From: CTSoil-075 sp964292325
Lineage (GTDB): Bacteria; Bacillota; Negativicutes; DSM-13327
Assembly (NCBI GenBank): GCA_964292325.1
Contig: CAXYVG010000008.1
Coordinates: forward strand, 1 to 60,230
Reading direction: 5' to 3'
DNA length: 60,230 bases
The notes below the pieces were generated by a model. It was not told the DNA's origin, searched no databases, and was given only the letters and a program-made list of their open reading frames with translations. The position numbers and the translations under genes are program-made. Shown here piece by piece: positions 1-8,254 of this stretch; the first letter of the stretch is position 1; each line of letters begins with the position of its first letter.

Positions 1-17
1 ATATGAATAAAGGATAC

Positions 18-46
18 TTGACAATAATAAGGCTATGCTTTATACT
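18..46 (+). promoter_or_regulatory. Promoter of the tRNA-Val gene
   Basis: TTGACA at 18-23 and TATACT at 41-46 are separated by 17 bases, an almost perfect vegetative promoter. Transcription would start near 53 and run into the tRNA at 95. The element inserted downstream of this promoter, so tRNA expression should be unchanged. Confidence 0.75.
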
Positions 47-94
47 TTAAAAGTACTTTAGTACAGGGATAAAAAAGTTGACATAAAACATTAA

Positions 95-171
95 GGGGTT
101 ATAGCTCAGTTGGTTAGAGCGCTTCGTTGACATCGAAGAGGTCTGCGGTTCGAGTCCGCCTAACCCCACCA
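95..171 (+). tRNA. tRNA-Val (anticodon GAC)
   Basis: The acceptor arms GGGGTTA (95-101) and TAACCCC (161-167) pair fully and are followed by an encoded ACCA. The D-arm (AGCTCAG...GAGC), the TTCGAGT T-loop and the anticodon arm CTTCG-TTGACAT-CGAAG are all present. The loop gives anticodon GAC, which reads valine. The gene is intact, but its 3' part (from base 120) is also present at 48006, so it is the integration target of the element to its right. Its 3' half was presumably supplied by the element on insertion. Confidence 0.95.
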
Positions 172-172
172 G
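120..172 (+). repeat. Left attachment-site core (53-bp direct repeat)
   Basis: These 53 bases, the tRNA anticodon arm to 3' end, are identical to 48006-48058. After one mismatch (173 vs 48059) another 15 bases match. This is the direct repeat expected when a tyrosine integrase recombines within a tRNA gene. It marks the left end of a roughly 47.9-kb element. Confidence 0.92.
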
Positions 173-179
173 TAAATTC

Positions 180-213
180 AAGGCTTCGTGGCTTTCGCTA
201 CGGAGGCTTTTTT
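180..213 (+). terminator. Terminator behind the tRNA
   Basis: A 13-bp stem (one mismatch, two G-U pairs; arms 180-192 and 197-209) closes a TTTC loop and ends in a T-run. A closely similar hairpin follows the right att copy at 48066, so element and host each carry a version of the tRNA terminator. Confidence 0.75.
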
Positions 214-219
214 GTTTTG

Positions 220-300
220 TACTGCAACCGTACTGCAACCCAGTTTTTAAAAGTTTATCTTAGATGTTAAAAATACGTGTATATCATTTGGTTGCAGTAC
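220..300. repeat. Left-end integrase arm-type repeats
   Basis: TACTGCAACC occurs twice in tandem (220-229, 231-240), and GGTTGCAGTAC, the inverted form, occurs at 290-300. The same tandem pair is found at 47861-47882 next to the right att site. Repeats at both element ends, close to but outside the crossover core, fit accessory binding sites for the integrase N-terminal domain. This is inference from position and repetition. Confidence 0.5.
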
Positions 301-350
301 GCAGTAGCAATGTTATTTACTGTGGATATTTATCAGAATGGCATTTACGG

Positions 351-1514
351 CTACATCGTTTTATCGGCGGAGTATTCTTTATTTGGCACAGGATCCTTAC
401 TAAACCCCAGTTTTAAATTTTTCATAACCTGTCCAATCTTTTCAGCAGCTTCATGCTGTCCTTTTTCAGTTGCGTGGACATACCGGCGTGAACTTCGGTA
501 ATCACTATGTCCAAGTTGCGCCTCTATCAGCCTTGTATGGGTATTTAAGGCGGCTAATTGTGTGCCGTAATTGTGACGTAGGTCATGGAAGGGGAATTTG
601 TCTACGCCAGCTTTTACAGCATGTATTTTAAAATCACGCAAAAAATTATTAGGATTATGTGGAGTGCCATTTATATTTTGAAAGACGTATACATCATCTG
701 CTTGCAGTACACGACGGCGTGCCAGTTCATCCATCGCTTCTTCTGGGACGGCAATGATACGTTTTCCAGCTTTTGTTTTTGTTCCAGTTGCAGTATTTGA
801 CCATTGAGGCACACCATTTACTACAATCCAAGTTTTGTTGATATCGATAGTATTATTATCAAAGTTAATATCATCCCAGGTAAGTCCCAAAATTTCGCTA
901 CGACGCATACCGGTCGCAAGTTCGAGTAGTACAATATCATAGATTCTGGTACCAAAGCATTCCCTTAAGATGGCGTTTGTCTGCTCAGCGGTTAGGATCA
1001 TAATTTCTTTTTCTTTAATGACGGGCAGTTCAATTTTATTACAGATATTTTTTTTGATGACGTTATCTTCGACCGCAAGGTTGAGGATATTTTTTATAAT
1101 CATGTGTATTTCAGCAAGGGATTTTGGTGATAGCGTACTGTTATTGATGAGGTGTTGTATATTTTGCCGCGTTAATTCTTGAATCTTTATATGGCCAATT
1201 ACTTTTTTTATATGATTTTCAAAGAGTGAGCAGTATTTGTTGATGGTGTTGGCTTGCAGTGAAGTGCGCTTATTGTCAATCCATAGGGTAGCGTAGTGAG
1301 CAAAGGTTGTATTTTTCTTTTCAATAAAATCTCCCGCTTGATGCTCAGCAAGAGCAGTTTGTATTTTTTCGGACACTTCACGCCGTGTTTTACCGTACAA
1401 CGTAACACGTTTATTTTTGCCATTATCATCCTTACCAAGAGAGAGTTGTCCTTGCCATAAACCATTGGGACGCTGGGAGATTGATCCTTCCCCGTTACCA
1501 CGTTTTTTAGCCAT
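351..1514 (-). CDS. int: Tyrosine site-specific integrase of the element
   Basis: About 387 residues, the normal length for a phage/ICE integrase. It catalyses DNA strand exchange between the att sites in the tRNA-Val gene. The N-terminal region (to about residue 60) has the arm-binding style GNGSI...RPNGLWQG, followed by a core-binding helical domain (about 70-165). The catalytic domain shows Arg in ATGMRRSE (about 206), HDLRH (about 312-316), LGH (about 338) and the nucleophile Tyr in RRYVH (about 347), so all key residues are present. Three ATGs stand in a row. AAGGAG lies 8 bases before the third (1514), the best start; 1520 is the other choice. It points toward the tRNA, 180 bases from the att core, a typical left-end layout. 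The 255 bases upstream to 1775 hold no visible gene. Confidence 0.93.
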   Translation of the reverse strand: MAKKRGNGEGSISQRPNGLWQGQLSLGKDDNGKNKRVTLYGKTRREVSEKIQTALAEHQAGDFIEKKNTTFAHYATLWIDNKRTSLQANTINKYCSLFENHIKKVIGHIKIQELTRQNIQHLINNSTLSPKSLAEIHMIIKNILNLAVEDNVIKKNICNKIELPVIKEKEIMILTAEQTNAILRECFGTRIYDIVLLELATGMRRSEILGLTWDDINFDNNTIDINKTWIVVNGVPQWSNTATGTKTKAGKRIIAVPEEAMDELARRRVLQADDVYVFQNINGTPHNPNNFLRDFKIHAVKAGVDKFPFHDLRHNYGTQLAALNTHTRLIEAQLGHSDYRSSRRYVHATEKGQHEAAEKIGQVMKNLKLGFSKDPVPNKEYSADKTM

Positions 1515-1775
1515 CATCATGACTCCTTAGTTAAAGTAAAGACATAATACATCTCTTTAGTAAGGGAACGTGCTATGTCTTTTGCATAGTAATTCGATCT
1601 TTTTATTAAATATTATGTCCAAAGCGACTCATTATATAAAAAGGAATTAAAAAATAATGATTTAATTTCCAAAGGAATTTCAAAGAAAATTCAAATAATT
1701 ACTCATTTTTAAGCAGGAAATATAGAATTAATAACGAAATTAAGGAATATATGGAAAATACAGGAGGAAAAATAT

Positions 1776-1976
1776 TTGGATCTAGTCGCAAAATATTCAA
1801 GGACGAAAGAAATAGAGAACGAAAAACCGATATTTAATCAACCAATTATTGAATTTCACTCTGGCAGTAATATTATGGAATGTTGTGCGGATCACTTTCT
1901 CAGTTTGCTTGAGACTGATGAAAAAAGTCCACAACCAAAGACAATAGTTGACGTTCCTTCGGTTCTAAACGTTTAA
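1776..1976 (+). CDS. Small hypothetical protein (doubtful)
   Basis: A 66-codon frame starts with TTG and has a good GGAGG site 9 bases upstream (1762-1767). It is convergent with the repressor gene and overlaps its 3' end by about 77 bases. The product (starting MDLVAKYSRTKEIENE) has no motif I recognise. The ribosome site argues for it; the overlap and TTG start argue against. It could be a short remnant. Confidence 0.3.
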   Translation: MDLVAKYSRTKEIENEKPIFNQPIIEFHSGSNIMECCADHFLSLLETDEKSPQPKTIVDVPSVLNV

Positions 1977-2493
1977 TTTTTTCCATTAGTTGATCGAGTT
2001 CAGAGTCATATTGCTCAATTATTTTTATAACTCTATTATCGTTTACGATAATTTCAGAAAGAACAGTCGATAAGGCAGCGATTTGATCTGCTTCGGATAG
2101 TTGATCAAAATGGCTCCAGACTTTAGCAGCTTTATGATTGCTTCTCTCAGTAGAATCTTTTAAGGCTCTTGGAATATAAGTCTCTTTGACTTGGGTGAAT
2201 ATACTGTGATCCTGTAATTGTATAAAAACATCAGAACTCTTCTCGTTTCTTGCGGGAGGGGTTTTTAATTTTTCAGCAATATCTAAAAATGTTGATGTAT
2301 TATCAGTGAAAAAATCTTCTAATGTGATATCAAGTGCAGCGCATATACGATCTAAAGTGACAATAGTGGGTGATTTTTCATTTAGCTCAATACTTCGAAG
2401 GGCTGATTGTGCAATTCCAGCTAGTCCAGCAAGTTTATTCGTAGTGAGCATTTTTTCTTCTCGTAATTCTATCATTCTTTTCCCAATATCCAT
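1900..2493 (-). CDS. XRE-family repressor, CI-like
   Basis: 197 residues. The N-terminal 65 residues form a helix-turn-helix of the XRE/Cro-CI type (NKLAGLAGIAQSALRSIE...SPTIVTLDRICAALDITLEDFF). The rest is mostly helical and may be for dimerisation; I see no Ser-Lys protease pair of LexA type. The gene is divergent from the Cro-like gene at 2618, with 124 bases of operator-bearing DNA between. By analogy with temperate phages it should hold the element quiescent by blocking the rightward promoter. Being adjacent to the integrase, it may also affect integrase expression. Confidence 0.8.
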   Translation of the reverse strand: MDIGKRMIELREEKMLTTNKLAGLAGIAQSALRSIELNEKSPTIVTLDRICAALDITLEDFFTDNTSTFLDIAEKLKTPPARNEKSSDVFIQLQDHSIFTQVKETYIPRALKDSTERSNHKAAKVWSHFDQLSEADQIAALSTVLSEIIVNDNRVIKIIEQYDSELDQLMEKIKRLEPKERQLLSLVVDFFHQSQAN

Positions 2494-2511
2494 TTTAAAC
2501 CATCCTTTTTT

Positions 2512-2595
2512 ATATCTATAGAGATATTATAACACAAAAATATTCCAAAAAAATATCTCTATAGTGTTGACAAGTTATATCTTTTGAGATAACAT
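2512..2595. promoter_or_regulatory. Divergent promoter-operator of the switch
   Basis: Rightward promoter: TTGACA 2567-2572, 17-base spacer, TAACAT 2590-2595. Leftward: TATAAT on the minus strand at 2526-2531. Palindromes of the form TATCT-N4-AGATA occur at 2513-2526 (within a longer 2512-2527 palindrome) and 2578-2591, and CTATAGAGATAT of the first is repeated inverted at 2553-2564. One palindrome abuts the leftward -10 and another lies between -35 and -10 of the rightward promoter, so a bound repressor would block both. Confidence 0.7.
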
Positions 2596-2617
2596 AGGCA
2601 ACAAGGAGGTGACTTAT

Positions 2618-2821
2618 ATGATTAATATCCTAAAATATCGAACGGAATTAGGGTTATCCCAAGTGCAACTTGGCGAGCGATCAGGTGTATCACAAGGGTA
2701 CATATCTGATTTAGAGCGTGGTGAGAAAGAGCCAACTGTTTCGATCGCAAAAAAGATTGCTGCTGCACTTGGTGTACCGATCACTGCTCTCTGGGATGAT
2801 TCGAGAATAAAATCATCATGA
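2618..2821 (+). CDS. Cro-like XRE regulator
   Basis: 67 residues from ATG 2618, chosen because AAGGAGGT (2603-2610) lies 7 bases upstream; a GTG at 2609 would sit inside that site. Nearly the whole protein is one helix-turn-helix (LGLSQVQLGERSGVSQGYISDLERG...TVSIAKKIAAALGVP), as in Cro or short antirepressor proteins. It is the first gene right of the divergent operator and probably starts the early operon. Confidence 0.85.
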   Translation: MINILKYRTELGLSQVQLGERSGVSQGYISDLERGEKEPTVSIAKKIAAALGVPITALWDDSRIKSS

Positions 2822-2909
2822 ACGAGTAAGGCACGATGGATGGCTGTAAAAATGCAAAAGATAAACGTCATTGTTATAAAAAGAGTAAAAAGGTTGGGTG
2901 AAGTCATTG

Positions 2910-3110
2910 ATGAACGTAGTGACAAAAATTACTAGTACCATCCCTGAATTATTAACGGCTAAAGAATTAGAACGCCTATTTAAATTATCAACTCCTCGAG
3001 TCTATGAACTGATCCACAGCAAAGGATTTCCCACAGTTCGAATTGGTAAGCATTATCGAGTGGATAAACAAAAATTATTAGAGATGATTGATCGTGGATT
3101 TGTTATCTAA
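2910..3110 (+). CDS. Excisionase-like helix-turn-helix protein
   Basis: 66 residues, of the small excisionase/MerR-like DNA-binding family (helix_turn_helix_17 type): LLTAKELERLFKLSTPRVYELIHS followed by FPTVRIGKHYRVDKQKLLEMI. The wing with a conserved RIG(K)-YRV is typical. Its likely role is to bend DNA at the att sites and steer the integrase toward excision, or to act as an activator of early genes. GTG at 2898 with AAAAGG upstream is the other possible start. Confidence 0.7.
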   Translation: MNVVTKITSTIPELLTAKELERLFKLSTPRVYELIHSKGFPTVRIGKHYRVDKQKLLEMIDRGFVI

Positions 3111-3239
3111 GCACTTTATAATAGTTACGGAAAAAATAATTAAAGTCTCCCAGTATAGCGTGTGTCGATACGTTCTCTTTTATACATAATATTTAGGTCC
3201 ATAGTCAAAGCGTTGTAAGTTTTTTTGAGAGGTGAAAAA

Positions 3240-3428
3240 ATGTTGCAACAAGAAAAAATCATGATTGTGTACAAGTCTTTGCAAATGAGACGAATGACTG
3301 TAGAGCAAGACGTAAGCATAATAGAAATTTTAAGAACAAGTACCTGGCGAGAGGGATTTGATATATTGATGGGGATCATGAGTATCATAGTTTTTATATT
3401 TGCTTTAGTGTTTGTTTTTGGGGAATAA
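3240..3428 (+). CDS. Small single-pass membrane protein
   Basis: 62 residues from ATG 3240, with GAGAGGTG just upstream. A charged N-terminal half (LQQEKIMIVYKSLQMRRMTVEQ) is followed by one hydrophobic helix (LMGIMSIIVFIFALVFVFG) that runs almost to the C-terminus. No known family. A short hairpin with no proper T-run follows it. Confidence 0.5.
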   Translation: MLQQEKIMIVYKSLQMRRMTVEQDVSIIEILRTSTWREGFDILMGIMSIIVFIFALVFVFGE

Positions 3429-3520
3429 AAAAAGACCACTTTGCAGAGTGGCCCTTAGGAAAATTATTACATGAATCATATCATACTATAGTATTACAGT
3501 CAAATAACGGGGGAGGATGT

Positions 3521-3859
3521 ATGATGAAATCAACAAGCATTGTTAGAAAAGTAGACGAGTTTGGGAGGATTGTGATTCCCGTTGAACTAAGACGCAAGCT
3601 CGATATTGATATCAAAGGTTCTATCGAATTTTTTATTGATGGTGAGCAGGTACTTTTGCGTAAATATACTGCGGGTTGCAGCCAATGTGGAGTTCTTGGT
3701 ACTGTTTTTAAGGTAGGCAATATTAAGGTGTGCGAGGCGTGCAGGAATTTTTGTACAGGTTTGGCCGTCGGTTGTTTCATAGGGGAGGCACGGAATTTTA
3801 GTTCTTCGACTGTTACAAATAAGTTGGGGCATAAAAAGTGTCGCTGCCAGCATAAATAA
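3521..3859 (+). CDS. AbrB/SpoVT-type regulator with cysteine-rich tail
   Basis: 112 residues. Residues 1-50 are a swapped-hairpin AbrB DNA-binding domain (STSIVRKVDEFGRIVIPVELRRKL...GSIEFFIDGEQVLLRKY). The tail has CSQCG, CEACRNFC and a final CRCQ, which could bind zinc. GGGGGAGG lies 4-11 bases before ATG 3521. A palindrome TACTATAGTA lies 27 bases upstream (3484-3493) and may be an operator. AbrB-like genes are common in Firmicute prophages and probably control element transition genes here. Confidence 0.85.
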   Translation: MMKSTSIVRKVDEFGRIVIPVELRRKLDIDIKGSIEFFIDGEQVLLRKYTAGCSQCGVLGTVFKVGNIKVCEACRNFCTGLAVGCFIGEARNFSSSTVTNKLGHKKCRCQHK

Positions 3860-3922
3860 GCTATGGTGGTTCTAAAAACTCGGGCAATAAATTCCTTGCA
3901 AAAAAGGTAGGGTGACATAGTT

Positions 3923-5008
3923 GTGGGTGACGTGAATTGGATTAAGATCACAACGAATATGTTTGAAGATGAGAAAATTGATTATATCGAGAGCATGCCA
4001 GAAGCCGATAGTATCTTGATGATCTGGGTTAGGCTGCTGACCATGGCAGGTAAAAGTAATATGGGAGGGTATGTCCTTCTCACGGAAAAAATACCGTATA
4101 CCGATGAAATGCTGGCACATAAATTTAAACGCCAACTCAACACCGTTAAATTTGCCCTAAAGACTTTTGTTAAATTAGAGATGATTGCCTTTGATGACAC
4201 TGGTATCCGTATTGCGAATTGGGACAAACACCAGAATGTGCAAGGATTAGAAAAAATTCGTGAGCAAAATAGGCTTCGTAAACAAAAGCAGCGGTTAACC
4301 GATAAAAAGCAGCTACTTGTGGGACAGGTCACGCCATGTCACGTGACCGTCACGGAGGAGTCACGCACTCTCTCTATTATAGATAGAGATAAAGAATTAG
4401 AAATAGATAAAAGTACGATTATCGCTCAGGATGTGGCGATGATGGAGATTCCAGATGATACGAAGCAGGATGGGGAAAGAGTGGTACCTGTACAAAAAGA
4501 AAAATATAAGTATTCTCAACATCATATGGATCTTGCTTTACAGTTAAAGAACTGTATGCTAGAAAATAAGCCAAACATGAAGATGATATCTTCCTTAGGG
4601 CAATGGGCGAATACGATTCGTCTCATGATCGAGCGCGATGGCAGACAAATACAGCAAATTGAGATGGTGATTGATTGGTGTCAACGGGATAAGTTTTGGA
4701 AAATGAATATTTTAAGTGCCGATACCTTGCGAGAAAAGTTTGATCGCTTGGAGCTACAGATGGGTGAAAGTTTAAGAGCTGGGTCAGGGATGAAGAAAGG
4801 GCAAGATTCTGTACCAATTATTTCACCACAGGTTGCTTGGGAAGAAGTATATACTAAGCTGATTATCAATAAGCAAAAGGGAATTCATTGGTCTAGTCCC
4901 TCAATTGGACAAGCAGTCAAGCGTGTTGGGTTTATTAATTTACTTCAAAATGGAGCCGCATGTATGCCTCAGTTTATGCGTGAATATAGCGAGGTGATCC
5001 GATCATGA
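3923..5008 (+). CDS. Phage-type replisome organizer (replication initiation)
   Basis: 361 residues from GTG 3923. The N-terminal about 120 residues match the phage replisome-organizer domain (DVNWIKITTNMFEDEKIDYIESMPEADSILMIWVRLL...NWDKHQN), a winged-helix origin-binding module related to DnaD/DnaB. A basic linker (RLRKQKQR, about 117-125) leads to a C-terminal helical domain of the DnaD sort. It should recognise the element origin and recruit the helicase loader. The next gene overlaps it by 4 bases (ATGA), so the two are coupled. The origin is probably inside or just upstream of this gene, but I saw no clear iterons. Confidence 0.82.
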   Translation: MGDVNWIKITTNMFEDEKIDYIESMPEADSILMIWVRLLTMAGKSNMGGYVLLTEKIPYTDEMLAHKFKRQLNTVKFALKTFVKLEMIAFDDTGIRIANWDKHQNVQGLEKIREQNRLRKQKQRLTDKKQLLVGQVTPCHVTVTEESRTLSIIDRDKELEIDKSTIIAQDVAMMEIPDDTKQDGERVVPVQKEKYKYSQHHMDLALQLKNCMLENKPNMKMISSLGQWANTIRLMIERDGRQIQQIEMVIDWCQRDKFWKMNILSADTLREKFDRLELQMGESLRAGSGMKKGQDSVPIISPQVAWEEVYTKLIINKQKGIHWSSPSIGQAVKRVGFINLLQNGAACMPQFMREYSEVIRS

Positions 5009-5361
5009 AGCTAGTAGCGCACTATGTACCAGAGATTGCAGATAGGGACAAAGTTGGGATTGACTCAAAATATATTACGTATGCTCGTAAAAAAATTCCT
5101 GATATCAGTGAGGAATTGATTCACAGAAATCTATGTGAAATTATCACTGCTTATGATGCTGAGCTGACATGCAAGTCTTGCTGTATGGGGATTGATATGT
5201 GCCCAGAATTAATGAATTCGGCAGGGTATACCTATACTATGTTGATTCAACCAAGTGGTTGGATCAAAATTGAATATAGTCCTTGTATGTTCAATGGTGG
5301 CAAGGAAGAAATAACAAATCAACAGGAGTCCCAGTTTGTTCAGGGGAAGATTTTTGGATGA
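5005..5361 (+). CDS. DnaI-like helicase-loader N-terminal domain only
   Basis: 118 residues. The pattern LTCKSCCMGIDMCPELMNSAGYTY is like the zinc-binding N-terminal domain of primosomal protein DnaI/DnaC loaders. That domain contacts the replicative helicase in full-length loaders of about 300 residues. The AAA+ ATPase part is missing: the frame stops at 5361 and GC-rich non-coding DNA follows at once. It is probably a truncated gene, although a stand-alone adaptor is possible. It is coupled to the replisome organizer by a 4-base overlap. Confidence 0.6.
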   Translation: MKLVAHYVPEIADRDKVGIDSKYITYARKKIPDISEELIHRNLCEIITAYDAELTCKSCCMGIDMCPELMNSAGYTYTMLIQPSGWIKIEYSPCMFNGGKEEITNQQESQFVQGKIFG

Positions 5362-5875
5362 AATTCAGTCGGTAGTTGTCTTTCTCTTTCTCTCCTCCCG
5401 ATGTCGGGAGGGGTTGGGGGTGGGACCATTGCTGCCGGCAGGCGGTTCGGTTGGACGAACTTCTCCCTTGTAAGGGGGTTAGGAGGTCGTTCGTTCCCCC
5501 AGAGGTTGGGGGCTGGGGGTTTGCTATTCTTGTAGGTGTACGCTTTTGGCACCAACCTTGAGCCTGCCAACCATTAAAATATGTTACTTGTAGGCAGGCC
5601 GTTCCTTGTGGATTTAGCTTCGGCGACGTGTGGAACAGGTCGCTTGGGATGGTGAAGTGGCAATGTGTAATTAGAACGCGCGACAGAGGACTGATTGCTG
5701 TAGAGATATCGATTTGTGGAGTGTGTGTGGGCAAGCTGGCCTTTGTGGCGCAGAGAAGCAGGGAGCTGTTACTAGTTTTGAGGGAATGAATTTAGGCTAA
5801 TTTATACAAGGCTTTCTTATGTAGCAGTCCCATATTTACACAGTAAATTCATGGATAAAAAGGAGGACGTAGAGT
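5362..5875. other. 514-base non-coding stretch with GC-rich palindromic repeat
   Basis: 5395-5560 is far more GC-rich than its surroundings, with runs of C and G that pair with each other (for example CTCCCGATGTCGGGAG near 5395-5411). It looks like a dispersed chromosomal repeat. The rest (5560-5860) shows no convincing gene. Its position immediately after the cut helicase-loader gene suggests an insertion or deletion joint at about 5360. Confidence 0.5.
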
Positions 5876-6151
5876 GTGAACCAAGAAGAAAAAGAATATT
5901 TAACAAGAGCTAGTAAGCTGTTGACTACTGCTGGGGAACTTGCAGGTGATGCAGTGATCTTACTCGGAGCAACTGGTAGAATGACTGATGCAGGTCAGGC
6001 AGAGGCGGCGATGTTTAAATTAAATAATATTGCCCGAAAGATCGGTTACATATTGGATGATTTGGTACAGGAAGAAAAGTGGGGGCAATGGGATCGATTG
6101 CTGAGGAGTAGTGACGGGTGCACTAAGTTGTTAGCGGATATAGATAACTAA
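5876..6151 (+). CDS. Hypothetical small helical protein
   Basis: 91 residues from GTG 5876, with AAGGAGG about 9 bases upstream. It is helical and acidic (TRASKLLTTAGELAGDAVILLGATG...FKLNNIARKIGYILDDLVQEEKWGQWDRLL), without Cys pairs, membrane helices or a known motif. The spacing suggests its own transcript, ending at one of the hairpins at 6218-6265 or 6319-6363. Function unknown. Confidence 0.6.
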   Translation: MNQEEKEYLTRASKLLTTAGELAGDAVILLGATGRMTDAGQAEAAMFKLNNIARKIGYILDDLVQEEKWGQWDRLLRSSDGCTKLLADIDN

Positions 6152-6176
6152 ACGAATGGACAGAGGTTCGTTTTGG

Positions 6177-6298
6177 TTCGCCTCCACCATCTAAATCCCG
6201 ATTTTTGAAAAGTATGTAAAGCCACTAATTGCCTGGGTTTGAAGGGTAGTTGGTGGCTTTTTTTGTTTTCTTGTGAAGGAATTTCTCGCCTCCACCAT
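6177..6298 (+). repeat. ssrA-3'-end-like segment, copy 1
   Basis: TCGCCTCCACCAT occurs at 6178-6190 and again at 6286-6298. Between them are a short AT-rich part and a terminator-like hairpin (arms at about 6218-6230 and 6250-6262, then a T-run). The same layout recurs at 17790-17917. CGCCTCCACCA is the usual 3' end of tmRNA in Firmicutes, so I infer leftovers of attachment sites for an element that targets ssrA. Confidence 0.45.
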
Positions 6299-6318
6299 TT
6301 ATTATTTGATTAATACAA

Positions 6319-6363
6319 AAAATTCCATAGGAAGTGCCAGCTGAGGCTTTCCTATGGAATTTT
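6319..6363. terminator. Bidirectional terminator
   Basis: A perfect 15-bp stem (6319-6333 with 6349-6363) with A-run and T-run flanks. It lies between the convergent gene at 5876 (+) and the LRR gene (-), so it can serve both. Confidence 0.8.
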
Positions 6364-6378
6364 ATTTTTACTATGGAA

Positions 6379-7239
6379 CTATTTTGTATGATTAGATAAA
6401 GAATATTCCATTGCTTTTGCTTTTACTTCAGTACAACCATGTTTATGAATAAAATCAATGCCACCTTTGATTATTTGCTTGTCTGTTAATATATCTTCAA
6501 GTAAAACATTGCTAATTGGTGCGTGTGAGACTTCTCTTACACAAAAATTCCAATAGTCAGCTGGAGTTAAAATCGCTTTGATATCAGACCACAGAGAAGG
6601 AAATGAAAAAAGTAATTGCTGAATAATTTCGTGAGTGGCAATGTTATTTTTAATTGCTGATATGCATTCATAGAAAATATATCGTTTAGATTTTTTGAAT
6701 TTTCTTATTTTCTGTAGCAGGCAAATATAATAATTAATGCTACAGATATGCTTTTGAGAGAGCCGATTATTATCAAAAGCGAGTGTGCGCAATTTGGGAA
6801 ACTCTAGGACGCAAGAAAAATCATGAATCTTGTTACCGCTAAAATTAGCATGTAGTAGAAGTAGACCGCTTTTAGATAAAACTGCTATATTGTTAATTTG
6901 GTTATTCGCCAAACTTAGTACTCGTAAAATACGCATATTTTTTAAGGGTGCAAGATTTTCTATACTATTATTATTTAAGTTTAAGTGTCTTAATTTTGTT
7001 AAAGTAGCAAGTTTAGATATATCAGAAATAGAGGTATTATTAATCCGCAAGAACTCTAAATTTACAGCGTATTCTAGACCTGTAAGATCATCTAGGATAC
7101 TGTATTTTGGGGTGGTTAATACTAATGTAAACAAATTTTCGATATCGTCTTTTGTAACGGGTTTATCTTTTTTTATACCTAATTTTCGTTTAATCTCAGT
7201 TTCTAAAACTTTACTTGAAAATTGAATTATATTTGACAT
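6379..7239 (-). CDS. Cytoplasmic leucine-rich-repeat protein
   Basis: 286 residues, no signal peptide or membrane helix. Residues about 55-175 hold four to five LRRs of 21-23 residues (LRINNTSISDISKLATLTKL, LNLNNNSIENLAPLKNMRIL, LSLANNQINNIAVL), like internalin-type repeats. The N-terminal 45 residues and the C-terminal 110 (helical, basic near 185-190) are not recognised. LRRs bind proteins, so a partner is expected, but nothing adjacent suggests which. It is alone on the minus strand and AT-rich even for this window, so a late acquisition is likely. The family assignment is firm; the role is unknown. Confidence 0.75.
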   Translation of the reverse strand: MSNIIQFSSKVLETEIKRKLGIKKDKPVTKDDIENLFTLVLTTPKYSILDDLTGLEYAVNLEFLRINNTSISDISKLATLTKLRHLNLNNNSIENLAPLKNMRILRVLSLANNQINNIAVLSKSGLLLLHANFSGNKIHDFSCVLEFPKLRTLAFDNNRLSQKHICSINYYICLLQKIRKFKKSKRYIFYECISAIKNNIATHEIIQQLLFSFPSLWSDIKAILTPADYWNFCVREVSHAPISNVLLEDILTDKQIIKGGIDFIHKHGCTEVKAKAMEYSLSNHTK

Positions 7240-8254
7240 TACATACCCATCCTTTCAATTTATAGTTAACTCTCCACATTTCATAGGGGAGGTTATGTAA
7301 TTAATATTATTATAGAGAGTGCAATTATGGCAAAGTTCAAATAGTTCTATAATTGAGGATAGCAAAAATAGCAAAACGGTTTTGAGAAGGACGTAGTCGA
7401 TAAAGAAGATAATAGAATATTCAGTTCATTTATTATCTTTTAATTTTATCAAATTGCTTCTTATTTTGGTTTTATAGAAAGAGATTGATAGTATATTATT
7501 AAGTCAATAGCTTTCCATTATCAATCCAATCTTGATGATTTTAAGAGGTTTAATCGCACTAGCTGTATAGCCATCTATTGAACGTAGGTAGTAATATTTC
7601 TGAGAATAAAGAAAAGATCACTTCGACGTGGTATAAAAAATAATTACTTCTTTCACTTCTGATGTATGAAATTTATGTTTTGGAAAATAGAAAAATAAAC
7701 AAATGAGTTTCTTTCATAGTAAATTTTTCAGGGCTTTCAGGGCAAAAACTTTGTGCCCTGAAAGCCCTGCCTTTTTGAGGGAAAGATTCATTAGGTTCTA
7801 AATCCAAATCGTCAATAGAAAAATATGATGATTTTCTATTTGAGAAAATGGCATATATATTGAGTAAGAAAATAAGAGCACCAAAAAATAAGGTTGAAAA
7901 TGCGCTACTTTGATAATAATAAATATAATATGCGGAAAAAGACTTTACAAAAAGTAATTATCGTGATAGACTGAGCAAGTGAAAAATAATATATGAACTA
8001 TCGAGCGAAAGAAACTATGTTTATGTTTCTTTAAATAACTTATAAATCTTGAAAAAGATGCCGATGGTCGTTAATGAATTTCTGTTAAAAGGGTGTAATG
8101 TACTCTTTTTTAACAGAGGTAATTTGCGACTATTTGCATCTTTTTTTGTCGTTATTTTTCAGAAGCTGTACCTTAAAAATTGAATAAGAAATCAAAAGTA
8201 CGTGAAATCAGTAAAAAAATCTGATTGAAGAAGAAAAAAGAAGGAGCATGAAAA
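7240..8254. other. 1-kb AT-rich intergenic region before the helicase operon
   Basis: No supportable gene on either strand. It holds two hairpins. One has a perfect 16-bp stem (7729-7744 with 7754-7769) of CAGGGC-type repeats followed by CCTTTTT, a likely terminator. The other has about a 13-bp stem at 8082-8116. An AT-rich tract lies at 7900-8000. The region could hold the promoter and possibly the origin for the helicase gene at 8255; I found no iterons. Confidence 0.5.
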
